Assembly: GCA_022796875.1 (NCBI GenBank)
Contig: JAAWJJ010000009.1
Span: forward strand, 1-64,000
Direction of reading: 5' to 3'
DNA: 64,000 bases
From: Eubacterium sp.
GTDB lineage: Bacteria > Bacillota > Clostridia > Lachnospirales > Lachnospiraceae
Of this stretch, positions 55,394 to 62,915 are shown in pieces (position 1 is the first letter of the stretch; each line of letters opens with the position of its first letter). The translations under genes were made by a program, and so were the position numbers. The notes beneath the pieces are model-generated. The model did not search any database. It was not told where the DNA came from and saw only the letters and a list, made by a program, of their open reading frames with translations.

Positions 55394-56395
55394 TCATGAT
55401 GGTTTTTGTGCTTCCGAAAGCCGGATTAACATCACGGCATTACGTACTACCTGTTCTGCATTAGCTCCGCGCGACAGATCGCAAACCGGTTTTGAAAATC
55501 CCTGCAATATGCCGCCGCTGCTGGAGGCGTTTCCTAGTCTTTGCAGCAGTTTTATCCCGATATTGCTGGAATCCAGATTTGGAAATACCAGCACGTTAGC
55601 CCGTCCTGCTACCTGGCTGGGCCTTGTAAATTTTCTTTTTGCCACCTCCGGCGACACCGCGGTATCCAACTGCATTTCACCGTCGATTAAAAGCCCTGGT
55701 TCCCGACTTTGTGCAAGCTTTACGGCATCCGCCACTTTCCGCGCACATTCATGGCCGGAACTTGCAAGAGTGGAAAAAGACAATAACGCAACTCTTGGCA
55801 TCCAATCCAACAGTTTTTTTACGGTACGGGCGCTGGATATTGCAATATCCGCCAATTCCTCCGACATAGGATTTTCATTAATCGCCGTATCGGACATGGC
55901 GATCAGACCGCCCTCCTCTCCCTGAAAACCAGGCGCTTCCACAATGGAAATACAGGATGGTGTGATGATTCCTTTTTCCATTCCTAAAATCATCTTATAA
56001 GCTGCAACAACTTCGGCCGTTTCTGTTATAATCCCTGCTGCCATACAATCCGCATCTCCCGCTTTTGTCATCATTGCCGCATAGTACAAAGGCCTTTTTA
56101 ACAATATTTTCGCCGTCGTTTCCGGAAATCCGCATATCTTTGCAAATGTTTCTGCATATACTGCTGTTTTCGGGGATTCTTTCGGATTGATCAGTTCGAC
56201 GCCTGCCAGGTCAGCGCCAATCTCTGCCGCTTTCTCCATAATCTTATTTCTTTCTCCGATCAAAACGGGAGAGGCCAGACGGCGGCAGACAAGCTGCTCC
56301 GCCGCTTTGATAATATCCGGCTCTGCCCCTTCCGGATACACAATCACCGTGGTATTTGTTTTAATTTTTGATATTTGTTCTTCGATAAACGTCAT
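55394..56395 (-). CDS. Phosphate acetyl/butyryltransferase family protein
   Basis: The 333-residue protein belongs to the Pta/Ptb family, which exchanges CoA for phosphate on acyl groups. Signatures are LLIDGEMQLDTAVSPEVAKR and VLVFPNLDSSNIGIKLLQRL, closer in style to Pta than to Ptb. With the acyl kinase downstream it would convert acyl-CoA to acid and ATP. The ATG at 56395 follows AGAGGTG; the frame to 56431 lacks such support. Confidence 0.88.
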   Translation of the reverse strand: MTFIEEQISKIKTNTTVIVYPEGAEPDIIKAAEQLVCRRLASPVLIGERNKIMEKAAEIGADLAGVELINPKESPKTAVYAETFAKICGFPETTAKILLKRPLYYAAMMTKAGDADCMAAGIITETAEVVAAYKMILGMEKGIITPSCISIVEAPGFQGEEGGLIAMSDTAINENPMSEELADIAISSARTVKKLLDWMPRVALLSFSTLASSGHECARKVADAVKLAQSREPGLLIDGEMQLDTAVSPEVAKRKFTRPSQVAGRANVLVFPNLDSSNIGIKLLQRLGNASSSGGILQGFSKPVCDLSRGANAEQVVRNAVMLIRLSEAQKPS

Positions 56396-56456
56396 AACTG
56401 ACACCTCTTTCCATAAACGCCATAAAAACATCTCTTTTCATGACTGATCGGACAAA

Positions 56457-56858
56457 CTATGTTGCCAGCCGGAAAGCGATTGTTTTAAACCCATCCCGCT
56501 GCCAGATTTCCGCTTTTAACGGCGCCGGAAGCATTTTATTTACTTCGTCGGCATTTCTTTTGTACACGCCGAATACAATCGCGCTCAATACCGTGCCTTC
56601 TTCCAATTGCACATAACCCAGGGAATACGGCTCTCCGTAATCGGCATCCATAGGGCCGTTCAGAACAAAACTATTGAGTTCGGCATTTCCACTGATCTCT
56701 ATCCATTCCATATCATGCGCTCCGCATGAATTGCATGAATACAAAGGCGGAAATTCACATGCTCCACATTTGGAGCACTTCGCTGCAAGTATTTTTCCTT
56801 CTTCCAGCGATTCGTACCATTTTTTGACGACCCGTTCATATTTTGCGATTCTTTCCAT
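56457..56858 (-). CDS. DUF35 zinc-ribbon OB-fold protein, thiolase partner
   Basis: The 133-residue protein has the rubredoxin-like zinc ribbon of DUF35 (KCSKCGACEFPPLYSCNSCG, cysteines at 28, 31, 42 and 45) and a C-terminal OB fold (LNSFVLNGPMDADYGEPYSL). In known cases DUF35 proteins bind thiolases or HMG-CoA synthases and shield the CoA thioester. It is encoded right after the thiolase, as expected. The ATG at 56858 is 9 bases after AAAGGAG; the GTG two codons before is too close. Confidence 0.9.
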   Translation of the reverse strand: MERIAKYERVVKKWYESLEEGKILAAKCSKCGACEFPPLYSCNSCGAHDMEWIEISGNAELNSFVLNGPMDADYGEPYSLGYVQLEEGTVLSAIVFGVYKRNADEVNKMLPAPLKAEIWQRDGFKTIAFRLAT

Positions 56859-56899
56859 TGCCACTAACTCCTTTCCTGCTTTTTCCTTTGAAACAACGC

Positions 56900-58192
56900 T
56901 TAATCAACCGTTCTTAAAATAGTTGCCGTTGCATTTTGCGTTCCGCCAAATCCACGCAGCATTGCTGTTTTCGGAATATTTTTCACTTGGCGCTCCCCGC
57001 ACAACCCGCGCATCTGCATCACGGTTTCATAATGGTCGCACAATCCCGAGGCTGCCCAGGCGTGACCGTTCGTCCTGCCTCCGTTTGTATTCATTGGGCG
57101 GTCGCCGTCAAATGCCACGCGTCCGTCAAGGGCATATTTCCATCCTTCCCCTTTTGGGATATAGCCGGACAGTTCCGCAGCAAGAAGCTGTGAAGCGATT
57201 ACGAAATCGTTTACCATCAGCAAATCAATTTCTTCCGGCCTGACGTTTGTCTTTTCATACACCTGTCTGATCGCTTCCGCCGTTGCTTTTTCTTCATTGT
57301 CAATCTGGCCGGCATTGACGGTCGACATACCGATTCCCAATACTTCGACCGGCTTTTGCCGAAAATCTTTCGCCATTTCGGTCGGGCAGACAATCACTGC
57401 CGCCGCTGCGTCGCAGGTTGCTTCAAATCCGCTGACTCTTAAATAACGCGAAATTTTCGGATTAAAATCCGATTTCATGTATTCTGAAACGCTGTCAAAT
57501 CCATGTTCTTTCGCTTCTTCTTCAAACGGTTTGCGAAGCAGCGCCCTTGGCGTTTTGGATGCGTTTTTTCGAGCGTTATAAGAAAACGCATTCAGCACAT
57601 CGTCCATCTGTGCATAAGACAGGCCATAGGTACGGCAATATTTTTCACTGACCAGATCCATTGTGATCTGCAGGGAATCAATTCCCATAAACCGGCCGTA
57701 AGCACGGTCAATCAGCCGCGCCGGCCCGTCCCCAACTGAAAACAGTCCTCCGGCTCCTAATGATTTACGGATGTGCGCCGGCATTTTCGGCATATAAATA
57801 CTGGACGCCATTTCCACGCCGCCGGACAAAACGACGTCATACTTTCCGGAAGCCACCATATTCACCGCCATATCCAGCGCAACAAAACCGCTGCAGCACG
57901 CTTCCGCATGATGGGCTGCGCCTCTTCCCCGCATCCCGATCCAGTCGCCTACCTGCACGGCAGGCGTTGTGTAATTGGAAAAGATGGCCGCTCCGCTTTG
58001 CGTATGAAAATAGTAGTCAATGTCGCCGGCATCAATTCCCGCGTCGTCCATAGCGTCTATCGCCGCCCATGCAAACAATTCCCCTTCTGTGTAACCCTTT
58101 GTTTCGGGATTCTCAAAAGTACGCATAAACGGAGTTGCGCCAACGCCTATTATGGATACGCTTCTTCCATAATTACCAAGATTTACGCTCAT
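56900..58192 (-). CDS. Thiolase-like acyl-CoA acyltransferase
   Basis: The 430-residue protein is a thiolase of the SCP-x/archaeal type. The nucleophile is C99 or C100 in HHAEACCSGFVALDMAV; later GGRTNGHAWAASGLCDHYE holds the conserved histidine, and MLRGFGGTQNATATIL replaces the usual C-terminal CGGGG loop. It lacks that loop cysteine, as in the group that works with DUF35 proteins. It could cleave or form a beta-keto thioester. It is the first gene of the acyl operon. On the minus strand a TATAAT at 58245-58250 may be its -10 box. Confidence 0.87.
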   Translation of the reverse strand: MSVNLGNYGRSVSIIGVGATPFMRTFENPETKGYTEGELFAWAAIDAMDDAGIDAGDIDYYFHTQSGAAIFSNYTTPAVQVGDWIGMRGRGAAHHAEACCSGFVALDMAVNMVASGKYDVVLSGGVEMASSIYMPKMPAHIRKSLGAGGLFSVGDGPARLIDRAYGRFMGIDSLQITMDLVSEKYCRTYGLSYAQMDDVLNAFSYNARKNASKTPRALLRKPFEEEAKEHGFDSVSEYMKSDFNPKISRYLRVSGFEATCDAAAAVIVCPTEMAKDFRQKPVEVLGIGMSTVNAGQIDNEEKATAEAIRQVYEKTNVRPEEIDLLMVNDFVIASQLLAAELSGYIPKGEGWKYALDGRVAFDGDRPMNTNGGRTNGHAWAASGLCDHYETVMQMRGLCGERQVKNIPKTAMLRGFGGTQNATATILRTVD

Positions 58193-58412
58193 TTCTTTCT
58201 CCTTTCTGTGAAATAAGTGATATAGAAATACTTTTTGTACGCCGATTATATCAACTTTTGCATTAATTCACACGACACTTGACCTTTGAATTGTTCATTT
58301 TTATGATTTTTCATAAATTTCTGGGAAAATTGGTTTTGATAAAAGTGATGTCAATAATATAGATACGTATGTAAGAAAAAGGACAACAAATAGCCTGGCG
58401 GGTGCTTTGCCG

Positions 58413-58473
58413 CCATAAAAAGAAAAGAAGAACCCCCGAACCGTGATGCCACACAGTTCGGGGGTTCGCTTCT
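58413..58473 (-). terminator. Strong terminator of the FliD-like gene
   Basis: On the minus strand GAACCCCCGAAC pairs perfectly with GTTCGGGGGTTC, flanked by GAAG/CTTC, and runs into TTTTCTTTTT. It lies 360 bases past the gene end, so the hairpin-rich region is within the transcript. Confidence 0.88.
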
Positions 58474-58680
58474 TTGTCCTCATGGACTTATTACAGCTTT
58501 TCTGCCTACCGGCATTATAGCATATGTATAATACTTTTCAATATGCTAATCCTTATCAAATTTACAAATTTACAAGCGTTAAATAAAAGTTACAGTTCAC
58601 ACCCACGCCATTCGCAAAGGCGCTTCCAGCGCTTTCTCGCTGCTTTGCAGCTAACTTTGCTCATAAATCGGCGTTCCCTC

Positions 58681-58740
58681 CGTCAGCACAAATGGAGAAA
58701 TCATCATGCAAGCATGTGATTATCTCCATATTGGCTGACG
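58681..58740. repeat. 60-nt hairpin repeat
   Basis: CGTCAGC at 58681-58687 pairs with GCTGACG at 58734-58740, then AAATGGAGA, ATCA and CATGC pair with GCATG, GAT and TCTCCAT near the loop AA. The regular form suggests a dispersed palindromic repeat unit rather than a terminator. Confidence 0.6.
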
Positions 58741-58834
58741 AGTAAATTGTAACTTCATATCGTTTCTGGTACCAGTCAAGCATGATTCGCCTGCCATTTG
58801 GGTACTGGCCGAACTGTTACAAAACTACAATGGA

Positions 58835-59500
58835 CTATCCCCAGATATCATATTTATGTCCTGCATAATTTGAATACAGATTCCCGTTTGCGCTATAATT
58901 GCTGGCAACGCTTTTTGCGCCTGCCTCCGCGTTTTGTGAAATCCTGGATGCCAGAAACGCAAGTTTGGAAGTAAAATCATTTCCGGGACCAAATGCCTTT
59001 TCCAGATTTTCCACTCCGGCAGATTTTAATTTATCCGCATCGACCTGCAGCTTTCCGTTTTTGTCCACCGTCACTCCGACAGCGCTCAACGCTTCTTTAT
59101 TGCCACCTGCCAGGTCCCTTATATTCTGCAGATAAAATTCGTTTAATACTCCGCCCGCCTTTGCGGCAGCCGCTGCCGTATCATTGTAGCTTTCTACCAG
59201 CTCTTTGACCGCCTTTTCAATCTCTTCCGTACTGCCGCTTTCTTTTGCTTTGGCAAACATGCTGCCTTCCCCGTCTTCCGTGAATTTTTCAGCATGTTTC
59301 TTTAACTCTTCCGCTTCTTTTTCCAGCTTCTCATAGCCTGTTTTTGTAACAGTATTATTTTTGGAAGAAGACTTTCCGATACCGTCCAATAACGAAGAAG
59401 AATTTGAATTTCCGTTCATGTAATCCAGCAATGATACTCTGTTCATTGGAATACCTGCTCTTTTTGCCGAGTTTTCAATCATCTGCGTTGTTACTCTCAT
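58835..59500 (-). CDS. FliD/hook-associated-like protein of unknown role
   Basis: The 221-residue protein begins MRVTTQMIENSAKRAGIPMN, which recalls flagellar hook-junction proteins, and its C-terminal part (DKLKSAGVENLEKAFGPGN, FLASRISQNAEAGAKSVASN) recalls the end of the FliD cap. The middle is helical and alanine/glutamate-rich. Related proteins occur in Lachnospiraceae as uncharacterised proteins. No flagellar genes are near. The start ATG at 59500 is preceded by AAGGAG. The flagellar link is a guess from pattern only. Confidence 0.6.
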   Translation of the reverse strand: MRVTTQMIENSAKRAGIPMNRVSLLDYMNGNSNSSSLLDGIGKSSSKNNTVTKTGYEKLEKEAEELKKHAEKFTEDGEGSMFAKAKESGSTEEIEKAVKELVESYNDTAAAAAKAGGVLNEFYLQNIRDLAGGNKEALSAVGVTVDKNGKLQVDADKLKSAGVENLEKAFGPGNDFTSKLAFLASRISQNAEAGAKSVASNYSANGNLYSNYAGHKYDIWG

Positions 59501-59614
59501 TTTTCCACACTCCTTACTAATCTGTTCCCGAAAACACTTACGTTTTCTGTTCTGGTTTCGCCATACCCGTTTCTTTCCTGCCGGTTATTGCAGTCTGTTC
59601 TGATTGCGGTTATG

Positions 59615-59965
59615 TCAACTGCAGTTTCTTTTGCCACAGCCGTTTTCCTGCAAATATGTCGAGTATGCTTTTACAAAAGCCTGATATTTATATTTTGATA
59701 TCCTTAACATATCGCCGTTTTCCATATACACATCCGTGCGGTCATAATGATCGACATATTTTAAATTAATCAGATATCCTTTGTGTATCCGGAAAAAATC
59801 CGGCTGCAGCTTTTTCTCAAATTCCCCGATTTTTCCGTAATACTCTGGCCTCTGCTGCTTCATGCAAACCGCAACCTTATGGTTATCGCTTTCCATATAA
59901 AAAATTTCATCCTGAAAAAAAGTATGCGCACGTCCATTGCTTTTGAAGCTTACTATTCTATCCAT
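59615..59965 (-). CDS. LytTR DNA-binding domain protein without receiver
   Basis: The 116-residue protein is a LytTR domain alone (DEIFYMESDNHKVAVCM, FFRIHKGYLINLKYVDHYDR). The ATG at 59965 (MDRIVSFKSNGRAH) follows GGAGG by 5 bases; the longer frame begins with a TTG lacking a site. Lone LytTR proteins often work with LytTR-system membrane partners, but none is adjacent. Confidence 0.87.
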   Translation of the reverse strand: MDRIVSFKSNGRAHTFFQDEIFYMESDNHKVAVCMKQQRPEYYGKIGEFEKKLQPDFFRIHKGYLINLKYVDHYDRTDVYMENGDMLRISKYKYQAFVKAYSTYLQENGCGKRNCS

Positions 59966-60091
59966 CCATTCCTCCAATACTTCGCAAGGGCACTTTTTAT
60001 GCTCTGATTTATTTATCGGATAAAATAGCAAATAGTTTTTAGAAATTACGTAACTGGACAACTTTTTGTCGTAAACGGGAACATATTTCGA

Positions 60092-60406
60092 TTATAGCAA
60101 GGACTGGATCCATTGGTTCAGCATCTCTTTCGGGACAAAACCTACCTGCTGCCCCGCCGGTTCTCCTTTTTTCAAAAATACCAGATTCGGGATACTGCTT
60201 ACTTGAAACTGCTGGGCAAGCCCGGGATTTTCATCGACATCTACCGTATAAAACGATACTTTTCCCTGCATTTCTTCCGAAATTTCTTCCAGGATCGGAG
60301 CTAACATTTTACAAGGTCCGCACCAGTTTGCGGAAAAATCAATAACCGCCGCTGCTTCTTCTTTTACCTGTTCAAATTCTGCTTCTGAAATTTTCTTTAC
60401 CATCAT
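60092..60406 (-). CDS. trxA: Thioredoxin
   Basis: The 104-residue protein is a thioredoxin with the active site SANWCGPCKM (C29 and C32) and the cis-proline loop VSSIPNLVFLKKG. It reduces protein disulfides. AAAGGAGG precedes tandem ATGs; either may be used. It is 10 bases after the reductase gene, so the pair forms one redox unit. Confidence 0.95.
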   Translation of the reverse strand: MMVKKISEAEFEQVKEEAAAVIDFSANWCGPCKMLAPILEEISEEMQGKVSFYTVDVDENPGLAQQFQVSSIPNLVFLKKGEPAGQQVGFVPKEMLNQWIQSLL

Positions 60407-60416
60407 TTTTCCTCCT

Positions 60417-61355
60417 TTATGTGGTTGTGCTGCTGATTTCTGCTATTTTTAACTGTTTCCTGTCGTCGTTTTCTTCCTGCCGCTTTTCGTTTATTTGTTT
60501 TTTGTCCAAAAAGCTTACTGCAGATAATGCGGCGATATTTCCCTCGCCTGCCGCTTTTATATATTGATATGGCGTTCCGGTAATATCCCCGCACGCAAAA
60601 CAACCCTGTAAATTACTTTCACATTTCCGGTTTATCGCGATGTGATTCCCCTCCATCTGCAGTCCCGGAACCAACTGGGCGGCCGGCACGCTTTCCCTTA
60701 AGAAAAATATACCGTCCACCGTATACGTATGCTCTTTTGTAATCAAGCGCTCCGCTTTCAGGCCGCCTTCTACCTTTTGCGGTTTTTCACGGATAACTTC
60801 TACATTATCCGGAAGCTTTGCCATTCCCTCATATAGTTGAAAATACAATACTTTTTCTGACATTTCCGCCAGAAATGCCGCTTCCGCTTCTTCTTTTGGC
60901 GTATAAGAAACTACCGCCACGGTCTTTCCTCTATATAACGCAGCGTCACAGGTAGCGCAATAGCTGACGCCGCGTCCCAGAAATTCCTCTTCCCCTTTTA
61001 TCGTATGGGACGGCGCTACCCCGGTCGCTATGATCACGGATTCCGCTTCATATTCCGCATTGGCTGCCTGAATTGCAAAATATTTTCCCATGGCATATAC
61101 CGCCCTTACCGTATCCAGAGTAACGGCAATCTCCATTTGTTCCATATGTTCTGTCAGCGCCCGGCCCAGTTCCTCTCCGCTCAGATGCGGCAGACCCGGA
61201 TAATTGTCAATCATATGCGCCATCTGTATTTTGGGACTGTACGGCGCGCGTCCCAATAATAATATATTTTTATTCCGGACTTTCGCCGTGATTGCCGCCG
61301 AAATTCCCGCCGGCCCTGTCCCGATTACCGCAATATCATATCGTTCCATTTCCAC
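60417..61355 (-). CDS. Thioredoxin reductase-like flavoprotein with degenerate NAD(P)H site
   Basis: The 312-residue protein has the FAD-binding IAVIGTGPAGISAAI, the redox pair C133/C136 in SYCATCDAAL, and the second FAD motif CFACGDITGTPYQYIKAAGE. The nucleotide-binding GxGxxA/G segment of NADPH-dependent enzymes is missing: the segment at about 145-162 reads TVAVVSYTPKEEAEAAFL. That is the mark of ferredoxin-dependent flavin thioredoxin reductases described in Clostridium. The C-terminal 30 residues are a charged tail. It is paired with trxA. Confidence 0.87.
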   Translation of the reverse strand: MEMERYDIAVIGTGPAGISAAITAKVRNKNILLLGRAPYSPKIQMAHMIDNYPGLPHLSGEELGRALTEHMEQMEIAVTLDTVRAVYAMGKYFAIQAANAEYEAESVIIATGVAPSHTIKGEEEFLGRGVSYCATCDAALYRGKTVAVVSYTPKEEAEAAFLAEMSEKVLYFQLYEGMAKLPDNVEVIREKPQKVEGGLKAERLITKEHTYTVDGIFFLRESVPAAQLVPGLQMEGNHIAINRKCESNLQGCFACGDITGTPYQYIKAAGEGNIAALSAVSFLDKKQINEKRQEENDDRKQLKIAEISSTTT

Positions 61356-61418
61356 TCACCTCTGTCATTCCTGCATTTAGTATTACTTATATTCTGTAAA
61401 AAAATACTTTTTCTGTTT

Positions 61419-62750
61419 TCACAGGGAGAAATCAAACGGTTCCGCTCCAAACGCCCTGTTTTTGTAATCCATCAGCACGCCGAGCTGCGTGCTTTTTTTC
61501 ATCCGATTGCAAACTTCAATCGCAACATCAATATTCTGCCGGTCAAACACATCATATGTGATAAGTACGTTCAGGTTTTCCGTATCTTCCGCCTCCGCAA
61601 GCAAAGACACCGCCTTTTCCAGATTTTCTTTTAAATACGTTTTCCAACTGTCCGCCGTATTCCTTTCCCGGCTTTGCAGCCGCGGATTCTGCAAACAACA
61701 GCAAATCATCCGCACTTTTTCCAGGCATAACTTTAACTTTTGCACGACCCTTTCATAGCGGCTGTATGGATAAAGCTGCCCTGCATCCGTCTTATAAAAA
61801 CCTTTTATCACTTCTTCTCCCAGCGTATGCGGCGTCTGCGGAATATATAACGCTGTTCCGTCCGCCTCTAACATGACTTTTTCCAGATCACATTCCAGAA
61901 AAGCGTCTTCGTGGATTTCCCTTACTGCCAGAGGCAATGTCAGTTCCGCTATACCGGAACGCCGAAACGCGGACGCACCGATCATGCGCACTTCTTCCGG
62001 AAGCGTTACAACCCTTTCCCCTCCAAGATATTTTATCAGTTTTATCCCGCCTTTTTCCAGCCTTTCATATAATCCTTTGTCGTCCGCATAAAAATAAGGG
62101 TTCTCCCCGCTTACCGTTATCCTGCGTAATCCCGGTTTCTTTCGGTCCCAGTCATACGTATTTGTCAATGCCTGCTCTGACAATACCCGCAGCGATGCCG
62201 GCAAATGCAGGCTTTCCAGATAAGGGGATCTGGAAAACGCTTCCGCTTCTATCTCTTCCAACCGTTCGGACAAGGTTACATACCGCAGCTGCTCGCAAAG
62301 AAAAAAAGCCGCTTCTTTTATATATTTCACGGAATCCGGAAAGGTTACTTCCCGGATAAAGGGCTGCCCGCTGAATGCGTCTTCCCCGATCTGTACTGTG
62401 CCCTCTTCTATCGTGTAACTCTCACGTTCGTCCGCCATATATACCGACGAGAGCGTTTTTCCCTCCGGAAGCTGTTCGTACAACGCGTACCCGTCCGTAT
62501 GATACACCTGGTTGGACGCATCTATGTGCAAACGTGTATTTCCCAGCGCTGCGGGATGCTCTATTTTTTTTACCGTGTCCGGTAGGATCAACTCTTCCGC
62601 CCATACACCGTATTCGTCAAATACATTTTCACCGATGACCGTCACCGGCAATCCATCAATCTGGCTGGGGATCACCAGCGTCTGCGCGTCCCCCAGCCAG
62701 GAAGTGATCTTTACTTCGCCTGCAATGATTTCGTACTCAAATTCTTTCAA
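61419..62750 (-). CDS. BspA-type leucine-rich repeat protein
   Basis: The 443-residue protein has repeats of the LRR_5/BspA type in its first 290 residues (IGENVFDEYGVWAEELILPD, IGASAFRRSGIAELTLPLAV, IHEDAFLECDLEKVMLE) and a helical C-terminal part. There is no signal peptide, so it is likely cytoplasmic. Such repeats bind proteins; the target is unknown. The last 45 residues (LNVLITYDVFDRQNIDVAIE) are not repeats. It lies after a MoxR-type ATPase gene on the same strand and may be part of that system. Confidence 0.8.
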   Translation of the reverse strand: MKEFEYEIIAGEVKITSWLGDAQTLVIPSQIDGLPVTVIGENVFDEYGVWAEELILPDTVKKIEHPAALGNTRLHIDASNQVYHTDGYALYEQLPEGKTLSSVYMADERESYTIEEGTVQIGEDAFSGQPFIREVTFPDSVKYIKEAAFFLCEQLRYVTLSERLEEIEAEAFSRSPYLESLHLPASLRVLSEQALTNTYDWDRKKPGLRRITVSGENPYFYADDKGLYERLEKGGIKLIKYLGGERVVTLPEEVRMIGASAFRRSGIAELTLPLAVREIHEDAFLECDLEKVMLEADGTALYIPQTPHTLGEEVIKGFYKTDAGQLYPYSRYERVVQKLKLCLEKVRMICCCLQNPRLQSRERNTADSWKTYLKENLEKAVSLLAEAEDTENLNVLITYDVFDRQNIDVAIEVCNRMKKSTQLGVLMDYKNRAFGAEPFDFSL

Positions 62751-62780
62751 AGCTTCTATCTCCTGTTTCGGTTGCTGCTC

Positions 62781-62915
62781 AAATTTGTTTTAAATGGCTT
62801 TCCTGTTTCCACACTTATAAATATGATATAAAAAATATTATCTACATATTTTTAGCGTGGATTTCCGGCTATACTGCCAGGGCCGGGAAACCGGAAGCCA
62901 TATGAAAACAAATTT
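62781..62915. repeat. Palindromic element C (MITE-like), 135 bp
   Basis: AAATTTGTTTTAAATGGCTT (from 62781) pairs with AAGCCATATGAAAACAAATTT (to 62915, 21 bases in all, minor gap). The loop holds the shared core at 62829-62892, nearly the same as in element B. The right end covers the stop codon of the ATPase gene, and the left end is 31 bases upstream of the leucine-rich repeat gene start. Confidence 0.85.

Larger units (their letters stand above)
58193..58834. other. 642-bp gene-free region: promoter, terminator and hairpin repeats
   Basis: From left to right: the thiolase promoter zone, with an AATTCA/TGAATT inverted repeat around 58271-58300 that could be an operator; the terminator at 58413-58473; an AT-rich stretch; and at about 58588-58755 a nested set of inverted repeats. 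The innermost (58681-58740) has CGTCAGC paired with GCTGACG and ATGGAGA with TCTCCAT, and outer AAGTTACAGT pairs with AATTGTAACTT. A further GGTACCAGT/ACTGG pair lies near 58768-58810. No gene is seen. Confidence 0.6.
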
